NCBI RefSeq assembly: GCF_014193585.1
Contig: NZ_BLXY01000003.1
Location: 411,720-475,719 of the forward strand
Origin: Geomonas paludis
Lineage (GTDB): Bacteria; Desulfobacterota; Desulfuromonadia; Geobacterales; Geobacteraceae
Length of the DNA stretch: 64,000 bases
Direction: 5' to 3'
The notes below the pieces were generated by a model. It saw only the letters and a program-made list of their open reading frames with translations. It searched no databases and was not told the origin of the DNA. The translations under genes were made by a program, and so were the position numbers. How positions within the stretch are numbered: position 1 is the stretch's first letter; each line of letters starts with the position of its first letter. This document shows positions 16,820 to 26,525 of this stretch, piece by piece.

Positions 16820-17251
16820 TTAAATATCCAATGCCACCTTACCAGTTTGGTTTGTGACATAGCCGTTTTGCATAAGAAAGAGTCTGAATTCTTGGTTAGT
16901 ACTGCAGAAGTGCTGCACCATCCAGCTTTCCAGGAAAGACACCAATCCCTTACTTACCGCCTCTCCCTTCATGAAAGCCGTCCTATATGATGTAACCCGG
17001 GCGACGAAGGCATCGTGCTCCTCTTTATGGAGGCCTGCCCCTGCGAAGGCAAGTCTCGTCATCCAATCCTCTTCGCACCTGAAGTGGCACATGCTCAACG
17101 TCAACAGCGCCGTCAGCAAGGCGACCATGCCTTCACCGGAGCAGGTCGCCTCGGCATCTATTATGTGCAGCAGTTTGAAGAGAAGTTGATGGTTGTCGTC
17201 CAACTGCTTCAACCCTACAGACAGTTGTGAACTCCACTGTGGCAAGACCAT
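16820..17251 (-). CDS. Bacteriohaemerythrin with one altered iron ligand
   Basis: 143 aa four-helix haemerythrin. Di-iron ligands are visible as H21 (DDNH), H56 and E60 (CHFRCEE), H75 and H79 (HKEEH) and H114, but the seventh, normally Asp in H-x4-D, is N119 (HFCSTN). The sister protein at 55740 has the normal Asp. Haemerythrins bind O2 or sense it and are abundant in Geobacter. Start ATG 17251 lies 6 bases after AAGGAG; the in-frame TTG upstream overlaps that site. Its leader carries the second GEMM-like structure. Confidence 0.85.
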   Translation of the reverse strand: MVLPQWSSQLSVGLKQLDDNHQLLFKLLHIIDAEATCSGEGMVALLTALLTLSMCHFRCEEDWMTRLAFAGAGLHKEEHDAFVARVTSYRTAFMKGEAVSKGLVSFLESWMVQHFCSTNQEFRLFLMQNGYVTNQTGKVALDI

Positions 17252-17261
17252 GAGCAACTCC

Positions 17262-17376
17262 TTAAAAAAAACAAGCCGAGGCCGATATATCTGTAGATAT
17301 TTCGGCGTCCCGGCTGTCTCGTGGAGACCCTGTGGGCTTTCCGTCCCACCCTCGCGGATGGTTTAGTTTTGTCGTC
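17262..17376 (-). ncRNA. GEMM-related riboswitch-like leader of the haemerythrin gene
   Basis: Minus-strand order: CTAAACC, CCATCC-GCGA-GGGTGG stem with a GNRA loop, GGGACGGAAAGCC, stem GTCTC/GAGAC, AGCCGGGACGCCGAAA. This matches GEMM architecture well, including AAACC before the first stem and AAAGCC after it, but the usual GGC before AAACC reads ACT and the conserved ACGC reads ACGG. The 3' part pairs onward to form a terminator (17262-17315: GCCGA...TCGGC, AGCCG...CGGCT, eight Ts), directly ahead of the haemerythrin ribosome-binding site. Shares its departures from canon with the leader at 12015. Confidence 0.65.
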
Positions 17377-17466
17377 TATCTATGAAGGAAAAATATGTGG
17401 ACTCACAATTAGTACATTCTGCTTTTTTAGTCAACATTTTTTAATGCAAATGTCGTCATTGTAACA

Positions 17467-17913
17467 TTAAAACCTGTCGAGAGCCCGTCTCTGTGCCCTG
17501 CCCTGCTCCAACCGCTTCAGGAAAATTTGAACCATCGTGTTGTCCAGTTCGTAAAACAGTGCTGCAAAGTCGATAGGTTTGCGGAAATAGCCGGCACAAC
17601 CTGTGTTTTTGCACATCCTTATCGTCTGTTGGTCATCGTACGCCGAAAGGAAAACGATGGGGCCAAGGTAACCTTCCCTGACGATCTCCTCCGCCAGTTG
17701 AATCCCGCTTACGTATGGCATGCATATGTCGAGGATGAAGAGGTCAGGATTGAACTGCCTGGTCTTGACTAATGCATCAAATCCGTTTTCTGCATGTAGT
17801 ATCTTGTGCTTGGGATAGTTGATCCTGAACATGTGGCCGAACATGTTACTCACTTCAATATCGTCATCAACATGAAGAACCGTCATCAGGCAGAGATCTT
17901 TTACTTTTGCCAT
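17467..17913 (-). CDS. CheY-like single-domain response regulator
   Basis: 148 aa: a receiver with D16-D18 acid cluster (HVDDDIE), phospho-acceptor D62 (FILDICMP), S95-region (VFLSAYDD) and K112 in FRKPID, followed by a short basic tail without an output domain. It lies 91 bp downstream of tadC in the same direction and could be co-transcribed with the Tad operon, acting as a phosphorelay shuttle for pilus control; this is inference. No kinase is adjacent. Confidence 0.85.
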   Translation of the reverse strand: MAKVKDLCLMTVLHVDDDIEVSNMFGHMFRINYPKHKILHAENGFDALVKTRQFNPDLFILDICMPYVSGIQLAEEIVREGYLGPIVFLSAYDDQQTIRMCKNTGCAGYFRKPIDFAALFYELDNTMVQIFLKRLEQGRAQRRALDRF

Positions 17914-18004
17914 GACATAGCTCCATCCATCTGTTCGACATGCGCCCAGACTCCTTAGCTACTTGCAGGCATCAAAAGGGGACAGGTGCAAAGCCTGCGA
18001 AGTT

Positions 18005-18916
18005 TCAGTGCTTGAACAGTTTGAGCGCCCTGAAAAAAGCCGGCGCCAGCATCACCACCAAGAGCCCGGGGAAAATGCAAAACGTTAGCGGGAAAAGCAT
18101 TTTGACTGCGGTTTTGGCTGCTCGTTCCTCTGCAAGTTGTTTTCTCTTGGTGCGCAGCGAGTCCGAGTAGATCCGCAAGGTCTTGCCAAGGCTCGTACCG
18201 AGTTTATCCGTCTGCACCAGCATCGAAACCAGGGCTTTTATGTCATCCACCGCGGTCCTTTCAGCAAGCCCCCTGAGCGCCTCGGGCCGAGGCCTCCCTG
18301 CGCCGATCTCGAGTATCACGATATCCAGCTCTTTAATCAGAGGGCAGTTTTTGTCCTGGAAATTTTCGACTGTCTTGACCAGGGCAGCGTCCAGCCCCAG
18401 GCCGGCTTCGACGCAGATGGTCAACAGGTCGAGCACGTCGGGCAGGGCATGAAAGATAGCCGTTTTGCGGGCGCTCGCCCGGTGATCAAGCCAGAGGGTA
18501 GGGAGAAGATACCCTGCAATGGCAAGAGAGAGGGTGATAATGATCGAAGTGCCACTGGCCACAGTGCCACGAGGTAGCGCCAAAAGCACCAGGTATCCGG
18601 CAGCAAAGGCCATGGCCAGGACCACCTTGGCACCCAGAAAAGCGAAAACGGCTTCCTTTTTATAGCCTGCTGCGGTGACTGTCTCACGAAATAGGTGCAG
18701 TGCGCTTGATTTCCCTTGCAGCCGCGTGCCTACGCTGGCCAGCGCGCTCTGCCATTTTTCCGGCTCCGCCACCAATGACGGCGTGTCATCCTTGACCGGA
18801 ATAAGTTTGGACAGCCGGTTGCGCAAGGCCTCCCGCCTGCTCAGCAAAGGGTACAATAGCGCGCCGACCAGGGCCGTCACGCTGACGAAGATCGAAATCA
18901 TGATAAACGTGAGCAT
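18005..18916 (-). CDS. tadC: Tad pilus inner-membrane platform protein TadC
   Basis: 303 aa with membrane segments at the N-terminus (MISIFVSVTALVGALLYPLL), at about 95-145 and at the C-terminus (LFPLTFCIFPGLLVVMLAPAF). In between is a GspF/T2SSF domain (DVLDLLTICVEAGLGLDAALV, RTDKLGTSLGKTLR-like). TadC pairs with TadB to form the platform on which the TadA ATPase works. It follows tadB by 12 bp. Confidence 0.9.
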   Translation of the reverse strand: MLTFIMISIFVSVTALVGALLYPLLSRREALRNRLSKLIPVKDDTPSLVAEPEKWQSALASVGTRLQGKSSALHLFRETVTAAGYKKEAVFAFLGAKVVLAMAFAAGYLVLLALPRGTVASGTSIIITLSLAIAGYLLPTLWLDHRASARKTAIFHALPDVLDLLTICVEAGLGLDAALVKTVENFQDKNCPLIKELDIVILEIGAGRPRPEALRGLAERTAVDDIKALVSMLVQTDKLGTSLGKTLRIYSDSLRTKRKQLAEERAAKTAVKMLFPLTFCIFPGLLVVMLAPAFFRALKLFKH

Positions 18917-18928
18917 TTTGCGACCCCC

Positions 18929-19879
18929 CTAGATGGATATGTTGACGATCCTCCGGATCATCAGGTACCCCGCGACCTGTCCCAACACCGCAGCGCCAAG
19001 CAAGTACTGGCAGATTCCCTCCGTGAAAAATACGTCCAGGTAGCCTGGTCGAAGCAGGTAGAACACCACGAACATCGCCGCTGGCAGGGCGACAAGTATG
19101 TGCCCGGAGATACGCCCCTCCGCAGTAAGAACGTCGACCTGCCTGCGTATCTGCAGCCGGGCCCTGAGCGTGTCTGCCAGCTTGTCGAGAATCTCGGAGA
19201 GGTTGCCACCGGACTCCCTGTTGATCCGGATGATGGTGATGAAAAAGTTGAAGTCCGGACTTTCAATCTTTGCCTTAAGCGACAGCAGGCACTCGACCAT
19301 CCTGACGCCGAGTTTTTGCTGCTCGTACGCCTGCCTGAACAGCCCTCCCACCGGCTCCGGCAGTTCCTGCCCCACCAGTTCCACCGCAGCCGCCAGGGAG
19401 TGCCCTGCCCTCAGGGAGCGGGACACCATGGTGAGAGCATCAGGCAACTGTTCGGCAAAGAGCTCGTTGCGCCGGTGTTTGGCCTTAACGATATAGGCAA
19501 AGGGAAGCGCGCCAAAGGCAAGCGCCGCCAGGAATGCGGCGGCCATGCTTTCTTTCCAGATGTACAAAACAACGAACCCGGTAACCCAGGCCATTACCAC
19601 CAGTAGCAGAAACTGCGTTGTCGAAAGCTGAACCCCGGAGAGGTCCACCTGCGTCTTTATGGACCTCGTTATCGGCAGACGTGCCAGTACCTGCTCGACC
19701 ACAGTAGTCTCGCGCAGCAGCGCATAATCGGATCCCTCATCCCGGACGCCTGCGCTCACGGCCAGCTTCCGGACCCTGCGCCTTATCTGATGCGCCTGCC
19801 TTGTCGCCCGCACTGCCGCTACCAGTGGGAACGTGCCGACAAAAACACTGATGAAGACCAGCAGCAAGGTCACCCTCAT
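18929..19879 (-). CDS. tadB: Tad pilus inner-membrane platform protein TadB
   Basis: 316 aa, N-terminal membrane segment, cytosolic region, two membrane spans (about 92-135) and a T2SSF domain (LPDALTMVSRSLRAGHSLAAA, INRESGGNLSEILDKLADT), then two C-terminal spans. ATG 19879 is taken as the start; the cpaF stop codon TAG is 2 bp upstream, so the two are translationally coupled. Confidence 0.9.
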   Translation of the reverse strand: MRVTLLLVFISVFVGTFPLVAAVRATRQAHQIRRRVRKLAVSAGVRDEGSDYALLRETTVVEQVLARLPITRSIKTQVDLSGVQLSTTQFLLLVVMAWVTGFVVLYIWKESMAAAFLAALAFGALPFAYIVKAKHRRNELFAEQLPDALTMVSRSLRAGHSLAAAVELVGQELPEPVGGLFRQAYEQQKLGVRMVECLLSLKAKIESPDFNFFITIIRINRESGGNLSEILDKLADTLRARLQIRRQVDVLTAEGRISGHILVALPAAMFVVFYLLRPGYLDVFFTEGICQYLLGAAVLGQVAGYLMIRRIVNISI

Positions 19880-19881
19880 CA

Positions 19882-21195
19882 CTACCCCCCTTGGAAAATG
19901 TTCTGCTGCAGAGTGAACCCGTGGGTCTTCAGGTGGTCTGCAAAACGGGGCCGGACACCGGTGGTATGGAATCGGCCCTGCACCCGCCCCGCTTCGTCCA
20001 CCCCGGTTTGCTGAAAGCAGATGATGTCCTGCATAGTGATGGTTTCGCCTTCCATTCCGATTACTTCCGCAAACTTGACGATCCTGCGGGTGCCATCCGG
20101 AAACCGCACCAGGTGGATGATGATGTTGATGGCCGATGCGATTTGTTCCTTGATGACCCGGTCCGGCAGTTCCATGCCCGCCATCATGACCATTGTCGAA
20201 AGCCGTGACAAGGCGTCGCGCACCGTGTTGGCGTGAATGGTGGAAATGGAGCCGTCGTGCCCGGTGTTCATGGCCTGCAGCATATCCAGTGCTTCCCCGC
20301 CACGCACCTCGCCCACTATGATCCGGTTCGGGCGCATGCGTAACGCGTTGCGTACCAGGTCGCGCTGATTCACTTCACCGGTACCTTCTATGTTTGCCGG
20401 GCGAGTTTCCAGCCGCACCACGTGGTCCTGTTTCAATTGCAGTTCGGCCGAGTCCTCGATGGTGATTATGCGTTCACTTTCCGGGATGAATTCGGAGATG
20501 ACGTTGAGCAGCGTGGTCTTGCCGGTGCCAGTGCCACCACAGACCAGGATGTTCAGTCGCGTTTTCACGGCCCCCTCGATGAGGGCCGCCAACCGGTGGT
20601 CGAGCGTTCCCAACTCGATGAGGTTGGTCATCCTGAGCGGCACCGTCCCGAACCGCCGAATGGAGAGGGCCGGCCCGTCCAGTGCCAACGGCGGAATGAT
20701 TGCGTTGACCCGGGAGCCGTCGGGCATGCGGGCATCGACGAAGGGGGATGACTCGTCGATTCTTCTTCCCACCCGGGTAACGATGCGCTCGATGATCTGT
20801 AGCAGATGCGTATTGTCGCGAAAGGTTACAGTGGTCTTTTCCAGTTTGCCGTTGCGCTCGATGTAGGTGCTGAAGTAGTTGTTCACCAGAATATCCGATA
20901 TGTCGGGGGAACTCAGCAGCGGCTCAAGAGGACCATACCCGAAAGTCTCGTGCTGCACCTCCATGACGAGCCTCTCCTTTTCCTGCTTGCTTAGTGGTAC
21001 TCCTTCCTCGACGATGAGTTTCTCAATCACAGCGCCGATCTCGCCTTCCAACTCACCGCTTCTCAAGAGCTCAAGTTTAGTCAGGTCTATTCGATCTATG
21101 AGCAGGCTGTGGATACGGCTTTTCAAATCCTGGAAGGAAAGCGGTGCACGGTGCGGTGACAGTGCATGATTTGTTTGATAGCTGGTAAAGACCAT
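19882..21195 (-). CDS. cpaF: Tad pilus assembly ATPase (CpaF/TadA)
   Basis: 437 aa type II/IV secretion ATPase. Walker [10 protein letters not shown], Asp box ([12 protein letters not shown]), Walker B ([15 protein letters not shown]) and His box ([13 protein letters not shown]) are intact. The N-terminal region (about 1-120) is the helical domain of the CpaF/TadA family. It energises Flp pilus assembly and perhaps retraction at the cytoplasmic side of TadB/TadC. Confidence 0.95.
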   Translation of the reverse strand: MVFTSYQTNHALSPHRAPLSFQDLKSRIHSLLIDRIDLTKLELLRSGELEGEIGAVIEKLIVEEGVPLSKQEKERLVMEVQHETFGYGPLEPLLSSPDISDILVNNYFSTYIERNGKLEKTTVTFRDNTHLLQIIERIVTRVGRRIDESSPFVDARMPDGSRVNAIIPPLALDGPALSIRRFGTVPLRMTNLIELGTLDHRLAALIEGAVKTRLNILVCGGTGTGKTTLLNVISEFIPESERIITIEDSAELQLKQDHVVRLETRPANIEGTGEVNQRDLVRNALRMRPNRIIVGEVRGGEALDMLQAMNTGHDGSISTIHANTVRDALSRLSTMVMMAGMELPDRVIKEQIASAINIIIHLVRFPDGTRRIVKFAEVIGMEGETITMQDIICFQQTGVDEAGRVQGRFHTTGVRPRFADHLKTHGFTLQQNIFQGG

Positions 21196-21205
21196 ATGCC
21201 CTCCA

Positions 21206-22354
21206 TTACGGTGCGGTTTTGGCGTTGGCCTTTTCCGGGCACAACAGCCGGGCCAGTTGGTCCATCGATTTACTGAAAGGCGACTTGGGGAGACAGCGGA
21301 TCACCGGCGTCCCCCTGGTTATGGCCACCCTAAGGTCGGCGTAGCTGTTGGGTAACACGTGAAGAGCCCTGGTCCCCATCACCTTCTCGGCATCCGTCAC
21401 CTTGATTTCGTCTCTGGGAAGGTGCCTGTTCACCACCAATTTAACCCGTTCCGGACCATGCCCTTCGCCCGCCAGCGCGCGCAGGTAGCGTTGCCCGGTC
21501 CTGAGGCCGGGGATGTTCAGCACTGTTGTGAAGAGCACGCGGTCCGACAACTCGAAGGCGGCAAGATTTTTTTCAGAGAGCTCGCCGCCGGTGTCGATGA
21601 CTGTGTAATCGAAACAGGTACGGAGCAGGGCAAGCGTCTCCTGGATCAGACCGGGACCGATCCGGCTCGCCTCCCTGGGCTGATCAGGGCCGTCCAAAAT
21701 CTCGACACCGCAACTGTGCGGCATCATGATGCTCTTCAGGAAATTCGCGTCGACCTGTCCGGCCTTGGGCACCATGCAAGCCATGGTGTAACGGGGCGTC
21801 AAATCCAGATACGCGCTGACATCGGCGCCGCAAAAGTTCAGGTCCATCAAGGCGGTGCTGTATCCCCTAACTGCCAGCGTCGCGGCCAGATTAACAGCTA
21901 CGGTGGTGGTGCCTACCCCGCCTGAAGGGTGATACACCGCAAAAATCTCTCCCTTGTGGCCGACGGAACTACTCGACACGGCGTGAGACTTGGCGACTTT
22001 TCTGACCGCATCGGCAAGCTCGGAGGCCGAGACAGGTCTGCTCAAGTATTCGCTGGCCCCCGCCCTGATCAGCTTGAGAATCCACTCCGGACTGAGCGTG
22101 GCGCTGCTTACAAAGGTTGCACTGTTCGGGCAGCGCGAGAGCAGGAACTCCGTTTCCTTGGCTCCCCTTTCCAGGTCCTTGACCTCCAGAAGGACTATGT
22201 TGGGGTGGCAGGTCTGAATGTCCTGCAGTCCTTCCTGCAGTGTCCTGGCGGCCCCCAACAGGCGCACGTTGTCAGCCATGCTGCCCAGCATCTGCCTGAT
22301 GTGGGCCGTAGCATCCGCATCGCTGTCAACCACATAAGCCGTTACTTGTTTCAT
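21206..22354 (-). CDS. cpaE: Tad pilus localisation ATPase CpaE/TadZ
   Basis: 382 aa. Residues 1-125 are an atypical receiver-like domain ([16 protein letters not shown]). Residues about 135-370 are a MinD/ParA-like ATPase with the deviant P-loop [15 protein letters not shown], where the usual Lys of the GKT is lacking, as is common in TadZ/CpaE. These proteins place the pilus machine in the cell. Lies between cpaF and the TadG-like gene. Confidence 0.9.
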   Translation of the reverse strand: MKQVTAYVVDSDADATAHIRQMLGSMADNVRLLGAARTLQEGLQDIQTCHPNIVLLEVKDLERGAKETEFLLSRCPNSATFVSSATLSPEWILKLIRAGASEYLSRPVSASELADAVRKVAKSHAVSSSSVGHKGEIFAVYHPSGGVGTTTVAVNLAATLAVRGYSTALMDLNFCGADVSAYLDLTPRYTMACMVPKAGQVDANFLKSIMMPHSCGVEILDGPDQPREASRIGPGLIQETLALLRTCFDYTVIDTGGELSEKNLAAFELSDRVLFTTVLNIPGLRTGQRYLRALAGEGHGPERVKLVVNRHLPRDEIKVTDAEKVMGTRALHVLPNSYADLRVAITRGTPVIRCLPKSPFSKSMDQLARLLCPEKANAKTAP

Positions 22355-22384
22355 GCGAAGGTTCCTTTCTTGATCAGGGCGCTT

Positions 22385-23452
22385 CTACTGCACCAAGACC
22401 GGCAGGGTCAAGGCGCCGGAGAAGGGGCCGCCTGGCGTGGCCCCCGGGGGGGTGGTGGAAAACCCGATGAAATGGCCATAGACGGCCTTGTCACTTCCGC
22501 CGACAGCCGTGTCGATGTGAAAAGTTGCGAAACCTGTTATCTGAAGTTCTCCTTTGGAGGAGAGTGGGTCGCTGCCGTCACTGGTGTAGGTGTTGACTAC
22601 GGCCATGATGACGTCCTTTCCTCCTTCCGGGAGCCAGTTGGTCAGTATGGGGCTGTAGGCAGCGGCCTTGGCGCCCGGTTCTATAAAAATGTAATCTCCG
22701 GTTGCCAGCGTGCCCGAATTGCCTTCGTACATGAGATCCCTGAGAGTGTCGGTATCGCTGGCGCCGGTTTTAAACGAGGTCCACTGACCTGAGTAGCAGT
22801 TCGGCCCCCCGGGCCCATAAGGGCCATAGATCTTTATCGTCGGCGGAGGGTCCGGCAGAGGGTTCTGTTTGAAGTAGGAATCGGTCATGCAACTGGAGAG
22901 TGCCATGGGGAAAAGCCCTCCCGGGGGCATGGCGCTGGGCGCGCCCTTTACTGCGACAGCGGGCCGTGAACCAACTGCAGTCTCTGGCTCTTTGAACAAC
23001 TGCATGAAGAAATTGGCCACCGGGCCGCCGTTGTTTCCCGCCGAGCGGGAGGCCACAACCCTGACCGCAGGAACATCATGTGCGGTAGGAGCAGCCAGGG
23101 TCGTCGACTGCAGCGTATGGCTGCTCATGTTCCAGTACCCGACCTCGACTACGGCGTCTTTGAGCGCGATGTTGTCCGAGCGGTTTTCCGTGATCATCTG
23201 CTCGGCCTGCAGGCGGGCCACGTCCCACTGCAGCACTGGAAGCTCGGTGGGATCCGTGGGCACCGTGTAGAGGTGATAGGCTCCTTTCAAGGCCGCGGCA
23301 TCGGCGGCGTTTTGCAGTTCAGTGCGCACCTTGAAAAGGCGCCCAGTGTCCACTGCCAATCCCAAAAAACCGAACAGGAGCACCACCAGGATGGCCACGT
23401 AGATCAGCACCATCCCCTTCTCGTTACGACCTACTTGGGCAGGGGTATCCAT
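22385..23452 (-). CDS. TadG-like pseudopilin-associated protein
   Basis: 355 aa. The N-terminus is the Tad-like motif: KGMVLIYVAILVVLLFGFLGLAVDTG followed by KVRTELQNAADAAALKGA, typical of TadG-type proteins that carry a prepilin-like membrane segment. The rest is a periplasmic domain with prolines and glycines and no von Willebrand A motif. The start overlaps the end of cpaC by 22 bp, showing tight coupling. Confidence 0.85.
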   Translation of the reverse strand: MDTPAQVGRNEKGMVLIYVAILVVLLFGFLGLAVDTGRLFKVRTELQNAADAAALKGAYHLYTVPTDPTELPVLQWDVARLQAEQMITENRSDNIALKDAVVEVGYWNMSSHTLQSTTLAAPTAHDVPAVRVVASRSAGNNGGPVANFFMQLFKEPETAVGSRPAVAVKGAPSAMPPGGLFPMALSSCMTDSYFKQNPLPDPPPTIKIYGPYGPGGPNCYSGQWTSFKTGASDTDTLRDLMYEGNSGTLATGDYIFIEPGAKAAAYSPILTNWLPEGGKDVIMAVVNTYTSDGSDPLSSKGELQITGFATFHIDTAVGGSDKAVYGHFIGFSTTPPGATPGGPFSGALTLPVLVQ

Positions 23453-24927
23453 TGAAACTCCTTTTCCTGCTCGGGAGTGAGCGGTTTGTCCGTGGGGAGC
23501 GGGATCTTGCTGCCGGGGGCATTGGCCATGGCCAACCTTGGGGTGATGAAAAAGACAAGCTCCTTTTCCTTGATGTCGTCCTGGGTGGAGCGGAACAGGG
23601 CGCCCAAAATGGGTATGTCTCCCAGGATGGGGATCTTGGACATCGCCTTTATGGCCTCTTCCTGCAGCAGCCCGGCCAGTATCAGGCTTTCGCCGTTTCT
23701 GAGCTTCACGCGGGTGCGCACTTCGCGGGTGTCGATGATGGGATAGCCATTCACCGCCAGCACTCCTGTAATGCTGCTTACCTCAGCTGGTTCGATTCGC
23801 AACGAAATCAACCCGTTTTCCAGGACCTCCGGCCTAAAGTTGAGCTTCACCCCGACATCGATGAACTGGATCGATGTACTGGAAAGGGCTCCGACACCCG
23901 AGACGTAAGAGAAAGGGATTCTGCTGCCGGCGAGGAATTTCCCCGCCTGCCCGCTTTGCACCATGAGGTTAGGCTCGGCCAGGACCTTCGCGAGGTTCTT
24001 GCTGACAAGGGCCCTCAGGACGGCCCCTACCCCCGCATCGAAGAGGGATACGCCCAACTGGTACTGATCAAGGGGGTTGAAACTGGCCAGCCCCGGAACA
24101 GGCCCGGCTATGCCGGTAGCCTGGGATCTTATGGAACCATCCGGGTTGCGTACTGTGAGCTGACCAGACGGAGCTCCGACCAGATTTGAGAATCCTTCGG
24201 CGCTGTTCCCTCGCACAAAGGCGCTGATGCCCAGGGATTTGAGAGCGCTCTTGTCCACCTGGGCGACTTTCACCTCCAGAACAACCTGCTGAGGCTCATC
24301 TATCTCCACATGGTTCAGCACGGTCACAGCCGTTTGATTCCCCCCCGGCGGCCTAGACGTTTCCTTCTCGTTGCGGTTGTCCACGTACTGGTATGGTGGT
24401 GCGGAGGTGTCGAGGCCGCTTTCCGCCGAGGGGATTTTCTCTCCCGCCGTGTCGCCTTTCACCGCATAAGCCCGCGCCAACTCCACCGCCTTTGCCACGG
24501 TCTGCTCGTTGGCGGCCTTGCCGGAAAGCACGATGGTGTCGTTGGCGTAATCAACCTTTATCGTGTCGTTTGGGGCGATGTCCTGGATCTGGTCCTGCAG
24601 CAGTTCCATCTGGCTCTCGATGACACTCACGTCCCGCTTGACCCTGACGTCGAAAAACGTGCTTTTGCCCCCCGCCTCCCAGACTATCAGCGTCGTTGCC
24701 CCGACCTTCCTTCCGATGATTTCAAGTTGGGTAGGGGAAATGATCACGAGTTCCGCAACCTGGGGTGCGGCTATGGAGACACGTTCAGACTTGGTGTTGA
24801 GGTTGAGCAGCACACTCCGGTTCACCACGACCTCTGTAGGGACAGCGGCTAGCGATGACATGGGTAAGATGACCACTAAAAGTATCAACAGCAGGCAGGC
24901 GTTCTTTCCGGTTGTGAACGGTTTCAT
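23431..24927 (-). CDS. cpaC: Tad outer-membrane secretin CpaC/RcpA
   Basis: 498 aa with signal peptide (LLLILLVVILPMSSLAA), a pilus-formation/BON-like N-terminal domain (VVVNRSVLLNLNTKSERVSIA, VIISPTQLEIIG) and a C-terminal secretin domain with LKLRNGESLILAGLL and KIPILGDIPILGALFRS, diagnostic of the type II/III secretin superfamily. It forms the outer-membrane channel of the pilus. ATG 24927 fits the signal peptide and AGGTGA; an upstream in-frame start would add 45 residues before it. Confidence 0.92.
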   Translation of the reverse strand: MKPFTTGKNACLLLILLVVILPMSSLAAVPTEVVVNRSVLLNLNTKSERVSIAAPQVAELVIISPTQLEIIGRKVGATTLIVWEAGGKSTFFDVRVKRDVSVIESQMELLQDQIQDIAPNDTIKVDYANDTIVLSGKAANEQTVAKAVELARAYAVKGDTAGEKIPSAESGLDTSAPPYQYVDNRNEKETSRPPGGNQTAVTVLNHVEIDEPQQVVLEVKVAQVDKSALKSLGISAFVRGNSAEGFSNLVGAPSGQLTVRNPDGSIRSQATGIAGPVPGLASFNPLDQYQLGVSLFDAGVGAVLRALVSKNLAKVLAEPNLMVQSGQAGKFLAGSRIPFSYVSGVGALSSTSIQFIDVGVKLNFRPEVLENGLISLRIEPAEVSSITGVLAVNGYPIIDTREVRTRVKLRNGESLILAGLLQEEAIKAMSKIPILGDIPILGALFRSTQDDIKEKELVFFITPRLAMANAPGSKIPLPTDKPLTPEQEKEFQWIPLPK

Positions 24928-25024
24928 CAAGTCACCTCGATATGAAAATAGTGTTAAGTGCCAGCAGCGAACCCGACCAGTTCCCGACCGGACTTCAGGC
25001 ATGCCTGTCCCGGCAACCTTCCCC

Positions 25025-25906
25025 CTAATCCGGCGCAAACTCCCGCAGGGACTTCGCCCCACCCCTGAAAACCTCCACCTGATATTTCACCGGCGCAGGA
25101 GGAGGCGGGGACGCCGCCACGACCGGCCTGACCGCCGTCTTTTTGGGCTGCGCAGGTGTGCGCACAACGACGGTACGCTGCTGCATATCCGCTGCTCCCA
25201 GGGCCTTGGATACTGTGGCACCCTTGGTATCTATCGATGCGACGTCGATGACGTTCCTCAACAGCAACTGGAGCGACCCCTTCTTGGTGCCCACGACCAA
25301 CTTCTCCGCCTCCTCGGGTGTCACGTCCAGCGTTACCGTCGGCACCACCCCGGGCTTGCCCCCTTCCTTTTGTTCGGTCACTTGGCCGGTGGCAAGGACA
25401 GGCACGTTTTGCAGGATGATCTTGCTGATGTTGTCCTTGTCATTGGTGCTTCCGGGTCGTGGAATGGTCAGCAGAACGTCGACCCGGCTGTTAGGTGTGA
25501 TGAAGCCGGCTACACCAGCCACCTCGTTTACCGATACCGTTACGGCGCGATGCCCCTGCGGCACTATGTAGGTCATGATGCCGCCTGTTGGTTTCTGCGG
25601 CATGAGCTTCGATTCCGTTATCATGTCGCCGGCGCTGACAGGGCGGATCAGAACCCGCCCGACCAACGGCGTAGGATCGGTATAGCCACCGGCAGGGACG
25701 GCATCCTTGGGCCAGGTCACCATTTTCACCTGGGTCCCGTTCAGCTTGGTTCCTAGCGGCAGATCCACTGACGCCGATGCTATGGGTACACCTTGAAACG
25801 GCTTGGCCGCTTGTTTCTTGAGATAGTGGTTTGCCAGCAGGGTTGCCATTCCTCCTAGCAAAAGGGCAACGACCGCTATGGTGGTCATGGGGGTGGGTCT
25901 GGTCAT
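25025..25906 (-). CDS. cpaB: Tad pilus assembly protein CpaB/RcpC
   Basis: 293 aa. One N-terminal membrane anchor (TTIAVVALLLGGMATLLA), then a SAF-like domain (VASASVDLPLGTKLNGTQVKMV; GRVLIRPVSAGDMIT) and the conserved RAVTVSVNEVAGVAGFITPNSRVDVLLT. The C-terminus is Pro-rich. CpaB probably links the secretin to the periplasm. AGGAGG lies upstream; there is a 97-bp gap to cpaC. Confidence 0.9.
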   Translation of the reverse strand: MTRPTPMTTIAVVALLLGGMATLLANHYLKKQAAKPFQGVPIASASVDLPLGTKLNGTQVKMVTWPKDAVPAGGYTDPTPLVGRVLIRPVSAGDMITESKLMPQKPTGGIMTYIVPQGHRAVTVSVNEVAGVAGFITPNSRVDVLLTIPRPGSTNDKDNISKIILQNVPVLATGQVTEQKEGGKPGVVPTVTLDVTPEEAEKLVVGTKKGSLQLLLRNVIDVASIDTKGATVSKALGAADMQQRTVVVRTPAQPKKTAVRPVVAASPPPPAPVKYQVEVFRGGAKSLREFAPD

Positions 25907-25933
25907 GATTCCTCCTGGCGCATGGTGGCTCGA

Positions 25934-26329
25934 CTACTCGTAGAACATCGAGGCCTGCCCCCTCAAGGTTAAGTTCAAGTCGATGAGGTCTATGACGGAT
26001 GTGAAGTCATAGGGAACTGTTACCGTTATAGTGCTCGCCCCGTGCTGGGGGGGCATTGATGTCGATTCTATGGTGACCGCCGCCGCTTTGATAGGGAAAG
26101 GGCATGCCTCGGCGACATGACTCCGCAGGGCCGCCAGTGTCGGTTCCGCAGTCGGGTCATTTGGGCTTACGGAGGCTTTACGTGCTCCTTCGCGCGCAGC
26201 GTTGGTCAGGGAATTTGTGATGTACATGGCTCTGCCGAACTCGGTTATGCCGAACACGATGAGGAGCAACAGCGGGAGTAAGATCGCCAATTCCACAAGT
26301 GCCTGTCCGTTTTGGTCGCGTGGTGCCAT
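25934..26329 (-). CDS. tadE: TadE-type pseudopilin
   Basis: 131 aa with the TadE motif NGQALVELAILLPLLLLIVFGITEFGRAMY. The G before QALVE is a likely prepilin-peptidase site and the E sits at +5. It then has NSLTNAAREGAR. ATG 26329 fits this better than the upstream in-frame start. It lies between flp and cpaB. Confidence 0.9.
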   Translation of the reverse strand: MAPRDQNGQALVELAILLPLLLLIVFGITEFGRAMYITNSLTNAAREGARKASVSPNDPTAEPTLAALRSHVAEACPFPIKAAAVTIESTSMPPQHGASTITVTVPYDFTSVIDLIDLNLTLRGQASMFYE

Positions 26330-26525
26330 TATTGGGCCCCTCGAAAGTTTAATAGCGGGAGGAGAGACGGAAGCCGCCAATCCTCCCTTAGTATTTACTC
26401 GTGCCGACTTTAACGGGCCGGGTAAAGCAGCGCTTCACGCTCCTTTGTACAGATTGAGAACCCGTCGGATAGCAACATTGACGGATACAGCGGATAGACG
26501 CGGCAGGCCCAATGAAGTCATCCAA

